64,000 nt of DNA from Bradyrhizobium erythrophlei (GCA_900129675.1 FSRD01000001.1:1167501-1231500), one strand, 5' to 3'. Numbered from the stretch's first letter, positions 26,646-36,976 are shown. The notes: generated by a model from the letters alone, not told the origin. Translations and numbers: made by a program.

Positions 26646-26942
26646 ATGATAGCAGATAAATCACGACGTGCCATTCTCGTTTACGCACTGTTGGCGGTGA
26701 GAACCATTGCGCTTGGTACTCCCACTGCGATTGCAGCTAACCCAGAGGGCGCCCCGCCACTTCACAGTGGACCATGGCCGATTCACAATGGTCGCAACTA
26801 CCAGCCCACCGAGGATGAGCTGAGAGCGTTGCATCTTGAGGATGTCACGCCCGATCAGGCGCGCGAGATCGACCGATTGTACGATCAGCTACTGGCAGGC
26901 AGTGAAAACGTTCGGAATCGGCATCCCACGCCCAAACATTGA
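26646..26942 (+). CDS. Small exported hypothetical protein
   Basis: 98 residues. An N-terminal signal (RRAILVYALLAVRTIALG) is followed by a predicted cleavage after AIAA and a polar mature part with PTEDELRALHLEDVTPDQA. It resembles short periplasmic proteins common in Bradyrhizobium. The stretch 26943-27264 after it has one open frame (to 27195) that I could not assign. Confidence 0.6.
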   Translation: MIADKSRRAILVYALLAVRTIALGTPTAIAANPEGAPPLHSGPWPIHNGRNYQPTEDELRALHLEDVTPDQAREIDRLYDQLLAGSENVRNRHPTPKH

Positions 26943-27264
26943 TCGCGTTGTTGCCAAAAACCGATTTCGTCCAAGGCGGGTGAACCTGTTCGTTGCCACG
27001 CTTGCAGGATTAAGCCGCGAGGAATTCGGCCACTCTCGCGTGGAAACTCGAAGACACGCTGGCGACCCTCACTTCATGCATGAAGCGCTCTTCGGAAAGC
27101 TCCCTGGTGGAAGGCTCGCGGCGTCATTTCAGCAAGGCGAATTGCCCTACCGGGACCTGCTTAAGCGATGGATGGCACAATACAAGATTGGATAGTCGGC
27201 TGGAATAAGAAGCGGCCTGAGGTGATCACCTTGCACAAAGGCGCTCTAACCAAAGAATCGGAAA

Positions 27265-27768
27265 ATGCCCTGCACGGCCTCCACGGCGTTGATCGCCCTA
27301 CTCGTTTTTGGTTTTCCCTCAGTTGTTTTGGCGGATACCAATGACCGGACCGGCCATCATGGTTTATTCGTGCAACGCCCCATGTCGATGATGTTCAACG
27401 GCCGCACCTGGGCTGTGAATGATTCCGCGAAGCCATTCAACGCCGAGGAGAAGGCGTCGTTCGCCGCATCACCGCTCGTACCGAGTGCCCCGTTCTGCCG
27501 AGGTGGCAGCTCCGGCAGAACGAAGCCTTGGATCGAATTGACTGGACCCGACGGTGCACCGGTTCACATCAATGTGGAACAAATAGTTTCCATCAGGTCT
27601 GATACTGAAATACCTGGAGCGAGGACTCAGCTCGATTTGGCGAGCGGGAAATTTCAAGGCGTGCAGGAAAATGTCGAGCAGGTCATGCAGTTGATCTCGG
27701 CCACCTCGGACGCTCGCGAGAATGACGAAACACCAAGCGCTGCCCCAAAATTGCGTCGGTTCAATTGA
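27265..27768 (+). CDS. Exported hypothetical protein
   Basis: 167 residues. A clear Sec signal (TALIALLVFGFPSVVLADT) precedes a mature part with WIELTGPDGAPVHINVEQIV and TQLDLASGKFQGVQENVEQV. This second half has a beta-rich layout like a small FlbD-type or SH3-like unit, but I do not assign a function. A strong terminator follows about 220 bases later. Confidence 0.7.
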   Translation: MPCTASTALIALLVFGFPSVVLADTNDRTGHHGLFVQRPMSMMFNGRTWAVNDSAKPFNAEEKASFAASPLVPSAPFCRGGSSGRTKPWIELTGPDGAPVHINVEQIVSIRSDTEIPGARTQLDLASGKFQGVQENVEQVMQLISATSDARENDETPSAAPKLRRFN

Positions 27769-27988
27769 TCGACCCTCTTCCCACCCAGGGGCTGACTGCA
27801 GATATCGAATTTGCGAGGATCAGCCAGCGGGCATCCAAGCGCTTTCCACGTGCCGCTGCCAGCGTCGCCTTCGGGTCACTAGCGCACCTCCGGCGTCTCG
27901 ATCTCTAAGGTCTGCTTGATGCTTAAGAGGGCCAGTGGGTCTTTTGATTTATTAGGGTTAGACTTTTTGCCCAAAAACTAGTGCATGA

Positions 27989-28019
27989 TCGGGCTGGCGC
28001 GGTCCGCCAGCCCGACTTT
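27989..28019 (+). terminator. Strong rho-independent terminator
   Basis: Eleven-base perfect stem TCGGGCTGGCG/CGCCAGCCCGA around a five-base loop, followed by CTTTT. It separates the plus-strand gene at 27265 from the minus-strand gene at 28029. Confidence 0.8.
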
Positions 28020-28028
28020 TCGTACGTA

Positions 28029-28238
28029 TCAGTTGATGGTGTTGGACATGCAAGGAGGTATACTGTAGGGAGCCGAGGCAAACGCGCCGACGTTCGGAGC
28101 CCGCACACAATCCGCGATGGTATGGGTCTTGTTCGTGGCGCGCCGTGCCGCGGCATCGCTGCTGCGGGCAGCCAGGGCTTGAGTTGTGAATGCGGCTGCC
28201 GCGATCAGCACGGCCGACACGAAGGTCACTTTGGTCAT
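28029..28238 (-). CDS. Small exported hypothetical protein
   Basis: 69 residues: a signal peptide (TKVTFVSAVLIAAAAFTTQA, cut after ALAA) and a ~45-residue mature part with two Cys (ADCVRAP, PPCMSN) that could pair in a disulfide. Typical of a group of tiny secreted proteins seen repeatedly in this window and in Bradyrhizobium. Function unknown. Confidence 0.65.
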   Translation of the reverse strand: MTKVTFVSAVLIAAAAFTTQALAARSSDAAARRATNKTHTIADCVRAPNVGAFASAPYSIPPCMSNTIN

Positions 28239-28564
28239 TCCATATGACAGAAGCTAAGGAAGCTCGACTCCGTAGTGTCTAGAGCGGCGGGCCTTTGGAA
28301 ATATTTCATCACGCGCCTCCCGCTTCCGCTCATCGGATGTAAAGCCGGTAACGTCGCCTTCGCTGAAGCGTGATCAGCAGAGGCCCGTTCGCGGGGAATG
28401 TTGTCGCCTAATTGTCGATATCGGTTGCTGACGGCTCACGCAGATTAGCAGTGTCAGGTGAACTCGGCGGCTTTGTGAGTGCTGGTACAGCAGTATCGAC
28501 ACCAAGGACGTCAGATCGTCGTAGGCGCGGCTCCGTTGCTATCCGTCAATTGAGGAAGAGAGCC

Positions 28565-29035
28565 ATGTCAAGCAACAAGCCGATCAAAAACGATGACGTC
28601 TTGCTGATCATGCAGATCGTCCAAGTCACGGGACGCCTTGGACTTTCGATGGCAGGCGCGATGTGCGGGACCTTCGTCGCGGCGCAACTAACCATGACCA
28701 ATGCCGAGTTGTTCGCTTCTGCGGGCTTTATCGCCCTGATGGTTCTGGTCGGGATATTCGGCTCCTATCTCGGCATCGATCTCCCGCGTCTGCGCGCTTC
28801 GCTCACCGAGCCTGAGCTCGACCGCCAACGAATTGATTCGATCGAACTGCTTTCCAAGATCGGAACGTTTCTTGCCGCCATCGCTGCGCTGATTTCGGTC
28901 TAAGCCTTCGTGTTCGACGAGCCCCTGCGACGCAGCTTCGAGTACATGGTTGCGTCCTGGTGGATGATTGGCGTGGTCCTGCGGATAGCCGCTGGCTTGA
29001 TCGGGCGCATTCGTCTTGCCCGAGCGGCGCGTTGA
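28565..29035 (+). pseudogene. Membrane protein gene with an in-frame TAA
   Basis: The ATG follows GAGGAAGAGAG. 112 codons encode two hydrophobic helices and IDLPRLRASLTEPELDRQRI, ending at TAA 28901-28903. The same frame then continues for 43 more sensible codons (FVFDEPLRRSFEYMVASWWM, then VVLRIAAGLIGRIR) to TGA. The joined protein of ~156 residues has a fourth helix and is clearly the ancestral form; the TAA probably replaced a Tyr codon. Either a truncated product is made or the gene is dead. Confidence 0.75.
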
Positions 29036-29540
29036 TTAGTTTGGTTATCAGAAGCGCCTATCTGCCGCGAAATCACGTGGAGGCGCCGATCACTAGAGTT
29101 CCTCCTTTTCGTGACCGCAATTCTGTCAACCGCGATCGCAACTCCCGTACTTGGCGCGGGACAAGAAACAGCAACGAGGCCCTGGTAAGCACCGGTTGGG
29201 CCACCGCCAGCCGCGCCTCGCTGAAATTTCTGCATCGACCTCTGTCTCTCAGCCGACCCTTGATAGACAACGCGAATGTCGATCGCAAGATAAGACACAT
29301 TTGCCGCGGCTGCTAACCGCCGCAATCTCGACCTCCATATCGTGCCTCTCCAAATCACCGACGTGGCTCGCCGATACAGAAGTGGCCTGGCCGTGAACGC
29401 ATGCAATATCTGCCTCCTCGCAACAGACTGGTAAAAATGCCGAACATTTGCGTGATCGGGAAATATCCAGACTCCAATCTCGATCTCGCTGTCAGAGACG
29501 GACATGCCTCTGCTGACGCGAGGCTCAACGAAAGAAGCAA

Positions 29541-29807
29541 ATGATGAAGATCACATACCTTTTAGCTGCGTTACTGCTTGTGCCATCTTTCGCGACGCAA
29601 GCCACGGCTCACGTGCGAAGCAACGAAAGAAGCAATCGAGCGCATGTCGGCAGTCGGCTGCAGGGATACGAGATCGAGGGCCGCGAAATCCTAGCTCCGC
29701 CCTGGAGCTTCGCCTGCATGACCGACCACGGGCCAAGCGAGTGCGGCCAGCACGTATGGTTCTATGGCAGCGACGACGCGCTCGCGCGATACATGAATGG
29801 CTTTTGA
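29541..29807 (+). CDS. Small exported hypothetical protein
   Basis: 88 residues, signal KITYLLAALLLVPSFATQATA, mature part with GYEIEGREILAPPWSFACM and DHGPSECGQHVWFYGS (two Cys). It has homologues in my memory of Bradyrhizobium genomes, always short and exported. The 40.4-kb fragment has a similar beginning. Function unknown. Confidence 0.7.
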   Translation: MMKITYLLAALLLVPSFATQATAHVRSNERSNRAHVGSRLQGYEIEGREILAPPWSFACMTDHGPSECGQHVWFYGSDDALARYMNGF

Positions 29808-30113
29808 CACGGGTCACCCCCGTGTTCACGCGGCATGATTTCGTCACGACGTCCTGTCGCGCCGCAATCAGCTTTGTTGTGCGCGAATGCCGGTCCGCAG
29901 GCGATTGACTCTGTAACGCGCGTTTCAAGCCGAGTTGATTTATTGAAGCGGAATTTGATGGGACGGCGTGCGATCTCCCCTACATCGAGCACCAGGTATC
30001 CGCATCGGATGCTGCAAGCAGATAGCTCGCGGTCTAGACAGCACGCTCGCCTCACGAAGCGTGATCAATACGTCTCGTCCCACGCGGGTCTACAATCGAT
30101 CCATACAGGAGAA

Positions 30114-30323
30114 ACGAAAACGATTTCATTCAAATCTCTTGCAGCGGCCGTGCTGCTGTCCGCGACCGCAGCGACGCCGGCATTCGCGCAAGCTCCTGTG
30201 GGTGCGCCTCCGGTCGTCGTGCCGGGCGGTGTGAGCAGCAGGGGCCGCGCCCTGTATATCAAACATCTACACGACTCCGGTGGACACATAGCACGAAGCA
30301 AGCGCGAAATTGCGATGCGTTAG
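30114..30323 (+). CDS. Small exported protein with an ACG in place of the start codon
   Basis: The sequence AGGAGAAACGAAAACGATT gives a strong ribosome site followed by ACG AAA ACG; reading from ACG yields TKTISFKSLAAAVLLSATAA, an obvious signal peptide, with cleavage after AFAQA and a ~45-residue mature part. One change (ATG to ACG) would restore a perfect start. The in-frame extension upstream looks non-coding. The gene is either poorly translated from ACG or silenced. Confidence 0.55.
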   Translation, partial: TKTISFKSLAAAVLLSATAATPAFAQAPVGAPPVVVPGGVSSRGRALYIKHLHDSGGHIARSKREIAMR

Positions 30324-30997
30324 GAGTCCGCGCAGCGTTGACGTGAAAAGGTAGAACCCTCTCCCCGAGCGAAGCTTGGATTTGTCCACTTAGACAATTG
30401 TAAACGGGGACAAGGTTGAGGGGCCAGTTTGTGCCCTGCTCAATCGTGGGCCAGAGCTCAAGGGCGCCTCGTGACCCGCGTTTGGCAGCGATCGTTTTGC
30501 CCTCAGCAGCGGATCCAAGGATCGCTCCCCGAACGGCTGCTTTGCGCCGCCATAAGCAGTCGTTCCTGGCGCCTGACTTTTGACGCAAGTAAAGGATTTG
30601 CAACGAGCCTGCGGCGCCACTCCGGCTTTGTGCACAGCGCGCGGAATCACCTGGAACGGCCTGCCACCGTCCACCTCGTCATTGTCGACGAATTATGCGA
30701 AATCTTGGCCCAAGCTGTTGCATTCAATTCGATTTTGACTCCTTGGTCCGACCTCATCGCGGTAGCGGGAGCCCCTGCAACGTGGCAGGCTGGCTATGGC
30801 ATCCGTCCTGTCACGTCGGCTTGCTCGAAGACGCGTCAAGGACTCCCCCGACGTATTTGAGTCCTTCTGTGCGAAAGAGTGCTTGAGGCGGCGGCAATAC
30901 TCACGGTCAATTTACTGCGAGCGTTCTTCAACCGCCGAATAAATCCCGCTGCGAAAGTGTCCTATTCTTCGGAGCGACCTCGTCCAAGGGAGGAAGC
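30324..30997. other. 674-base stretch, nothing recognised
   Basis: Open frames on both strands lack ribosome sites and recognisable domains; none is supported. Confidence 0.6.
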
Positions 30998-31250
30998 ATG
31001 ATGCGGAAACCCACTATAGCCTTGTTCCCACTGGCAGCGGTCGGCTTGACTCAGCCAACTGCGGCATTCGCTCGTGGCGGTGATGGTGGTGGCGGCGGTC
31101 ACGGAAGTGGTGGCGGTGGACACGGAGGCGCGGTGGCTTCCATAGCAGCCCTGGTTTCCAAGGCGCTGGTTTAAGCGGAGGCAGCTTCCGCGGTGGCGGC
31201 TTTCATGCACCGGCCCTTGGGAATCCGGTGCATCGTCGCGGGCGTCCACT
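30998..31250 (+). pseudogene. Frameshifted glycine-rich exported protein
   Basis: Good ribosome site (GGGAGGAAG) and signal (PTIALFPLAAVGLTQPTAAFA), then a Gly/His-rich run. The first frame stops at 31174. Shifting by one base after GGGGHGG gives GGFHSSPGFQGAGLSGGSF and FRGGGFHAPALGNPVHRRGR, continuing the same composition, so a single indel near 31125-31135 broke the gene. Confidence 0.6.
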
Positions 31251-31276
31251 TTGTCTGACTGCCCCGCCGTCTTCAG

Positions 31277-31426
31277 CTCGAGTCTTTAGTCGAAATTGGC
31301 GATTGGCTCGAGGCTTATCGCCGCCAGTGGGAACGCCGCTTTGATCGGATCGAAGAGGTGCTCGATCAGATGAAGACAGGAAAGCTCGATGACGGATCGC
31401 CTCCTGGTGTTGGTATCCAATCGTGA
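31277..31426 (+). pseudogene. ArsR-type regulator, C-terminal fragment
   Basis: 50 codons in one frame: SLVEIGDWLEAYRRQWERRF then DRIEEVLDQMK and a polar tail. This is the dimerisation helix end of ArsR-family regulators that are often paired with SRPBCC proteins. The DNA-binding part is missing. Confidence 0.55.
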
Positions 31427-31508
31427 GGTGCAAGTGAACCTCGCTTATCGGTAGTCCTGCACGCTCAACGTTTGCAGGAAAAAAACGATTGCTGGTCCGG
31501 TCTCCTGA

Positions 31509-33281
31509 TTGATGATGACTGGCATTCTCCGTTTTCCGTCGATTATAGACATGACTAACCTCAATCGCGCATCGCTTCACAAATATATCCGCAGCGTCGG
31601 CGTCCGGCAGATCCGTCTGGCTTGTGGGCTGGTTCTATTCGCCTACTTGCTAAGCCATTTCATCAACCATGCGCTCGGCAATATTTCGCTGGATGCCCTT
31701 GCCACGGGTGTCAGATATCACACCGCCTTCTGGAAAAGTTTGCCAATCGCGATGGTGTTCTACGCCGCGGCGTCTGCCCATGCCGGCCTCGGGATCTGGG
31801 CGCTTTACCAGCGCCGCCAATTTCACAGGAAAGCGATCGAGCCGATACAACTTGTACTAGGTTTAAGTATCCCTGCCCTCATCATCACCCACCTTGCCGG
31901 TGTGCGGTTTGACGACGTACTGTTTCAACATCAAACACTCTACCCGCAGGTGTTTTACTCGTACTGGATTGTATGGCCATACAAGATGTGGCTGATGTTC
32001 ATTGTTCTGATCGTATCTTGGCTTCACGGCTGCATTGGATTGTATTTCTGGCTCCGCATGAAGGCGTTCTTCAAAACGGCGGCGCCGTTTCTGCTGGCCG
32101 CGGCGGTACTCATTCCGACGCTTGCCATGCTCGGCCTCTATCAAGGCGGACGAAGGATCGTGCATGACAGCGGCACTCCGCAATGGAAAGCGGACAATCT
32201 CTCCCGACGTCAAGTCGGAACCGCTGCGGAGCAGGACATCATCGACAGCATCGTCGATTATTTTCTGATTGGATATGTCGGCCTGATCGGATTTGTTTTG
32301 ATCGCACGTGGCGCGCGCACGTTGAAAGAGCGGCGCGGCGGCATGATCAGTCTGTCGTACGGCAACGGCAGGACGGTTCGTGTGCCGAAAGGCCTGAGCG
32401 TGCTCGAAGCCAGCCTGCGCAATAACGTGCCGCATGCCAGCGTTTGTGGCGGTCGCGCTCGGTGCTCTACCTGTCGAATTCGTGTGATAAGCGATTGCAG
32501 TTCGCTGCCGGCGCCGTCAAAGCGAGAAGCCTTCGTGCTCGACCGTGTGGGCGCCGGTGGCGATCCGGCAATTCGCCTCGCCTGCCAATTCCGTCCGAAC
32601 ACTGATCTGTCTTTCTTCCAGATTTTTAGGCCCGATGTCACAACGGCTTCTCTCCGGAAAGCAGGTTCTGTCCGCATTGGTCAGGAACGTTATCTTGTCA
32701 GTATGTTCGTGGACATGCGCGGATCAACCACACTTGCGGAGCAGCGATTGCCGTTCGATACCGTATTCATTGTCAACCGGTTCCTAAGCGCAGTCTCCCT
32801 GGCGGTGATCGAATGCGGCGGTCAACCGAACCAATTTGTCGGGGATGGGGAATTGGCCCTATTCGGGCTCAACACCAACCGGCAAACCGCCTGCCGGCAG
32901 GCCCTTCAGGCAGCAGCGTTGATTGCTACGAATATCGATGAGTTGAATCAATTTCTAAGCCATGACTTGCTCAAGCCGATCCGTTTCGGGATCGGCATCC
33001 ATGGCGGCGAAGTGATCGTCGGCGACATCGGTTATCGCGATTACCAGGTGTTCACCGCACTTGGAGACGCCGTCAACGTGGCTGCGCGTCTGCAGGACAT
33101 GACGAAGGGCCTCGAATGCGAGGTCATTCTGTCAGAGGAGGTTTACAAGACAGCGGGTCTGCCGGTTAACTTGTTGCCGGAGCAAGAACTCTCGATCCGC
33201 GGACGCGCCGATCCCATGGTTGTCCGCCTTGTTGCAAATGCTAGGATGTTGTCCTCACCGAGACTCGCCATCGTCGCCTAG
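31509..33281 (+). CDS. Membrane-anchored adenylate/guanylate cyclase with a [2Fe-2S] ferredoxin domain
   Basis: A 590-residue fusion. Residues ~30-260 form about six membrane helices with His residues (LSHFINHALGN, THLAGVRF, SWLHGCIGL) arranged as in succinate-dehydrogenase/cytochrome b subunits, so haem binding is possible. A ferredoxin domain follows, with the cluster cysteines in CGGRARCSTCRIRV and the fourth in IRLACQF. The C-terminal class III cyclase domain has SMFVDMRGST (metal Asp), FVGDGELALFG (second Asp) and TALGDAVNVAARLQ. The likely role is redox- or quinone-sensed cyclic-nucleotide production. Other starts (for example 31551) are possible. Confidence 0.9.
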   Translation: MMMTGILRFPSIIDMTNLNRASLHKYIRSVGVRQIRLACGLVLFAYLLSHFINHALGNISLDALATGVRYHTAFWKSLPIAMVFYAAASAHAGLGIWALYQRRQFHRKAIEPIQLVLGLSIPALIITHLAGVRFDDVLFQHQTLYPQVFYSYWIVWPYKMWLMFIVLIVSWLHGCIGLYFWLRMKAFFKTAAPFLLAAAVLIPTLAMLGLYQGGRRIVHDSGTPQWKADNLSRRQVGTAAEQDIIDSIVDYFLIGYVGLIGFVLIARGARTLKERRGGMISLSYGNGRTVRVPKGLSVLEASLRNNVPHASVCGGRARCSTCRIRVISDCSSLPAPSKREAFVLDRVGAGGDPAIRLACQFRPNTDLSFFQIFRPDVTTASLRKAGSVRIGQERYLVSMFVDMRGSTTLAEQRLPFDTVFIVNRFLSAVSLAVIECGGQPNQFVGDGELALFGLNTNRQTACRQALQAAALIATNIDELNQFLSHDLLKPIRFGIGIHGGEVIVGDIGYRDYQVFTALGDAVNVAARLQDMTKGLECEVILSEEVYKTAGLPVNLLPEQELSIRGRADPMVVRLVANARMLSSPRLAIVA

Positions 33282-33560
33282 GAAACTCGCCGCAGGCATT
33301 CTCGGGACTAAATCACTCCAAGAAATGGCCTGCGCTTTCGGAATCGGAACACCGGCCGTCCCTGCAAACTGTTCGTTTGCGATCGCGACTGTTTAGCGCA
33401 AAAACTCTATCGAGCAAGGCTGCCGTGCGTACTGCTGTTTACGATTGCCGGATTCTGGGTTGGCGACCATCGGCTCGTTGCAATTTATCACCCGCAGCAA
33501 CCCGCGGGAACCGCTCCATCGCAATACTCTCGGCTTTTTTGGGCTGACAATTCAAATCTG

Positions 33561-33833
33561 TTAGTTGAATGTATACTTGCGGTCATCACGACCCCGGTAG
33601 AATGTAGCGCCCTGCGCGCAGACGCCGTTCGAAGCATATGCATTGCTCTGCAAAGTCCTGTGCTGATAGTCGCCCGTATATGGATTGTTTGGTCCCTCAT
33701 TCTGACAATTCGCGTTGGGATACAACTACGCACAGTATCCCGGTTCCGAGATCACTTGCTGTACCATTACCGAGGCTCCAAGCGATATAAACAGAATTGC
33801 AGCTGCACCTAAGAGTGTGAATTTCTTCATCAT
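33561..33833 (-). pseudogene. Small exported protein gene with an in-frame TAG
   Basis: From the ATG at 33833 the frame reads MMKKFTLLGAAAILFISLGA (signal) then EPGYCA, hits TAG at 33726-33728, and continues in the same frame for 54 sensible codons (LYPNANCQNEGPNNPYTGDY, then ASNGVCAQGATFYRGRDDRK) to TAA. A C-to-T change of CAG would explain the TAG. Otherwise a tiny Cys-containing secreted protein. The flanking 33282-33560 stretch has no gene. Confidence 0.65.
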
Positions 33834-33991
33834 GGTTCTCCATGTTGTCGAAGGGATTCAACCGTTGAGGTTTCGAAAGTAGTCCCACGCGGAAAAGCAT
33901 TAAGGGACAGCCCGATGATTCGCGGTTCCGTCGCTGCAGCCTCGCTCGGGGCTGAGACCCATTTGCGGGAGATCTTTTGAAGCCTCGCGGG

Positions 33992-34183
33992 TTAGCATGA
34001 AGCCATCGCATGATATCGGAGTGCAGGGACGGGACCTTTGCAGTGATGGACGTAGCACTCGTGGCTGCAGTAGACGAGCTGCGTCGCGATATCTCGTAGG
34101 TAGCCCTCCCCAATTGACTCACGGCACAGCGCACAGAGTGATTGCGTGCGGGGTGTTCTGCCCTTCACCAAAACGAATTTCAT
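33992..34183 (-). CDS. Small Cys-rich protein, possible zinc ribbon
   Basis: 63 residues with an ideal AGGAGG site six bases before the ATG. LCALCRESIGEGYLRDI and LVYCSHECYVHHC provide C-x2-C and C-x3-C-x4-C patterns that could bind Zn. Function unknown; similar short proteins occur in Bradyrhizobium. The region 34184-34447 beyond it holds nothing I recognise. Confidence 0.65.
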   Translation of the reverse strand: MKFVLVKGRTPRTQSLCALCRESIGEGYLRDIATQLVYCSHECYVHHCKGPVPALRYHAMASC

Positions 34184-34447
34184 GTGGCGCCTCCTAATGC
34201 GAAGAACACCATGTGCGCGGGTTCTCTGATAGTAAGACTCAACTTCGAGGCCAGATATTCTCGAGTTTGCAAGTTGTTTTGGAATGCAGGATCACGGTTC
34301 CGCGATCAGGATTTCTTCAAGCGCGGCGGACCGTTCGCGTGCGGTGATGGTGCTGCAACTCGGTCGCGCGAAGTCCGTCCTCATTACATAGGGGGATACT
34401 CAGCTCAACGGACCACGTCTTCGAAGATGTCTGCACAACAAGGTCGT

Positions 34448-35534
34448 TCATAGATACTTCTCATGGATGTCGGTTGTCGACTGCTTACCCAACCGATCGA
34501 AGTTACCAGCAATCCAAGCACCTGCCCGCTCACGGCCGACTTTCATAAGCTTGTTGACCAGGTCCCAGTCGGCGTTCAACTTGCTCCCCACGCTCGTCGC
34601 TTGCATCACCTCGTCTGCCTCGATGCTGTGAATCAGCATGCGCTTTATGGTCTTGTCCAGAATCTTCTGCTCCTCGATCAGCTTGGTCACAAAACAGACC
34701 GAACGCATCTCGCGCATGAGCGACGAGTTGAAACTGATCTCGTTGAGGCGGTTCAGGATCTCACTTGGAGTTTTGGGCACATCTGGTCGCTTGATCGGAT
34801 TTATATGGACGATCACCACGTCTCGGCTGTCACAGTTATAGATGAGTGGGAAGATTGCAGGGTTGCCCATATACCCACCATCCCAATAGTGCTCACCGTC
34901 GATTTCGATCGCCTGGAACAAAAACGGTAGGCAAGCCGAGGCCAGAACAGCATCAGGTCCGATCTCGTCGTTCTCGAAAACGCGGATCTTTCCAGTCCGC
35001 ACATTAGTTGCTGAGAGGAAAAGCTTGATCGGACAGTGCGCGCTGCGTATCGCATCAAAGTCCACCGTATTCGCAAAGGATCGAACGCAGAGGATGGATG
35101 TTGAAGGGGTTGAGCTGGTAGGGCGAAAACAACCGAGTTATGATATCGAATAGGACGAAGGCCGGCGATGTTTCGAGCGATTGGTTGCCCGTCAACCGGT
35201 CTAACGCGGTTGGCTGTAGAGGGCTGAGCAAAGCAAGATTGGCAACGCGGCGCCAAATGTCCGCCAGCGCATGCCGGGCGCGCGCGCGACCGCCGACTGC
35301 CAGCCCGTAGGCCAGCACGGTGGCGTTCACCGCGCCGACACTCGTGGCGCTGATACCATCGAAGTCGATACAATCGTCCTCGAGGAGACGATCTAGCACT
35401 CCCCAGGCGAAAGCGCCGTGAGAACCCCCGCCTTGGAGCGCCAAGTTGATCCGCTTCAGATTACTTGAGTTGTCGGCCCTGCCACCCAGCTGACCTTTGT
35501 GCTTGTGCTCTTTCTTATTGATGCCGATCTCCAT
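34448..35534 (-). pseudogene. Patatin-like phospholipase split by a frameshift
   Basis: The first 159 codons (to 35055) contain the oxyanion motif LALQGGGSHGAFAWG and the nucleophile region ISATSVGAVNA. The frame then stops; from 35065 a second frame continues VDFDAIRSAHCPIKLF and includes the catalytic-Asp motif YWDGGYMGNPA. Removing one base from a GG at about 35064 joins both halves into one ~360-residue patatin. The active-site residues are all present, so inactivation is recent or the copy has an indel error. Such lipases hydrolyse acyl chains, mostly of phospholipids. Confidence 0.8.
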
Positions 35535-35923
35535 GCAAACTCTCCCTTTCGTTCCTGGACATTAGACCGAACGGCGCGTGAGTCTATTCACGGGCCACAC
35601 TGAATGGGCTTACGATTCTGTTCGCTCATCGACCCGCTACCCACGCCCCAAATGACTCCGGGATTTCTGTCAGCGCGGCACATGCGTTGCCAAGCGCGAC
35701 GGGGGGGCCTCTGTCCATAGTGCCGAGGGGTTCAATTTCGCCGCTCCGCAGTGCCGTCGGTGCGGCTCACGACTGCCCTCAGGTGGGGCCCCGCTTGGGG
35801 TCCGATGATGCGCAAGTAACTGGGAGGCACACAAGCCGGACAGTTTCCGAGTAAAGTGCTCCAAATTACAAATGAGTTGCAACAGGGTTGCAAAGACAAT
35901 TTTGCCCGGCGCATGTACAGCTG
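35535..35923. other. 389-base stretch, nothing recognised
   Basis: No supported ORF; the GC-rich frames on the minus strand look random. Confidence 0.5.
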
Positions 35924-36504
35924 CTAACATGCCCATGTCGAACCAGTTCGGAAGCTGCCCAGCAGCAGTGTGGCCGCGCCGATAATGGCTAGGACCAGCT
36001 TCGTCACGGTGGGGTTGCGGCGGAGCTTGTCGCGGATCTGGCCGACAATCCATTCCAGCACTTCGATATCGAGGCCAACGGCAGGGGTCGGCGCCCAGCT
36101 TTCAATGGCGGTGTCGGGCGAAAGCGCAATGGTGCGCGACGGCACCGGCAAGCCCGACGCAGAGGCCGCGTGATGCACGATGGCCTTGGCAAACAGATCG
36201 TCGAACTGTCCATTGTCACTGCGCTCCGTGGCGGCGGCATTGATCTCGAACGGTGCTTCGGCTTCGGCATGGTTCACGGGCTCATCGGCCACAGCCGTCG
36301 CGGTCGGGATACGCGCGCGCCAGGCGGCGTCTCGAGCATCGAGCGCACGGGAAAAATGAACGCGGCCCCTCGTTGTGGGACCTTCGCCAGTGATCACGCC
36401 GTTGCGCACGATGCCGAGGGCATATACTGCGACGTCCCGGCATCACTTTTCGACATCTCAACGGCGCCGATCGGTTCGTCAGATATTTCGACAAAGGCAG
36501 ACAT
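35924..36504 (-). pseudogene. Frameshifted hypothetical protein with C-terminal membrane helix
   Basis: From ATG 36504 the frame reads MSAFVEISDEPIGAVEMSKS and stops near 36394; an overlapping frame from about 36409 continues for ~150 codons with polar Asp/Glu/Ala-rich sequence and ends in a hydrophobic segment TKLVLAIIGAATLLLGSF. The composition changes smoothly across the junction, so one indel is likely. I do not recognise the family. Confidence 0.45.
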
Positions 36505-36904
36505 GGGACTGTTCTTACTTCTTCCACATCCGTGCATTTCATGAGGGCGCAAACGAGCGGTTAACGTTACATCCCCATTTGGGCCGTATACATTTGAGAG
36601 CGGAGCGCGTCCGATTTCATGGGAAAGATGTAAAGATCTCGGAGATAGCTTCTCCAGACGCATCGGTTTGGGTGTAATCATTTTTCTCGACCGACCCGAT
36701 GCGGAAGGTGCAGATCATCTACTGGGAAGACTCACATTCGGGTCCTTATATTCCCGAGCCACCTGGAATCATCGGACGGCCTCTGGAGCCTTGGAACCGG
36801 ATGTTCGGATCAGCCGCGACGGGACCGGCAAGCCGGTTCAGCCGAACGGCGTGAATGCGACCCATTCCTTGATCGCAAGCCTGCCGCTCAGCTCCGAAAA
36901 CAGA
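36505..36904. other. 400-base stretch, one short unassigned frame
   Basis: The plus frame from about 36700 (MRKVQIIYWEDSHSGPYIPE) is short and unassigned; nothing else is seen. Confidence 0.4.
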
Positions 36905-36976
36905 TCAGTGCAGTCATCGCGCTAACTTTGCCGATTCTATCCATAAACCCGGATGGAGTTTCCGGTACACACAGTG
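36905..36976. repeat. IS-end-like dispersed repeat, copy 1
   Basis: CATCGCGCTAACTTTGCCGA.. through AAACCCGGATGGAGTTTCCGGTACACAC closely matches 57118-57187, the upstream end of the second integrase-core IS. It is probably the remaining terminus of a lost copy. Confidence 0.55.
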
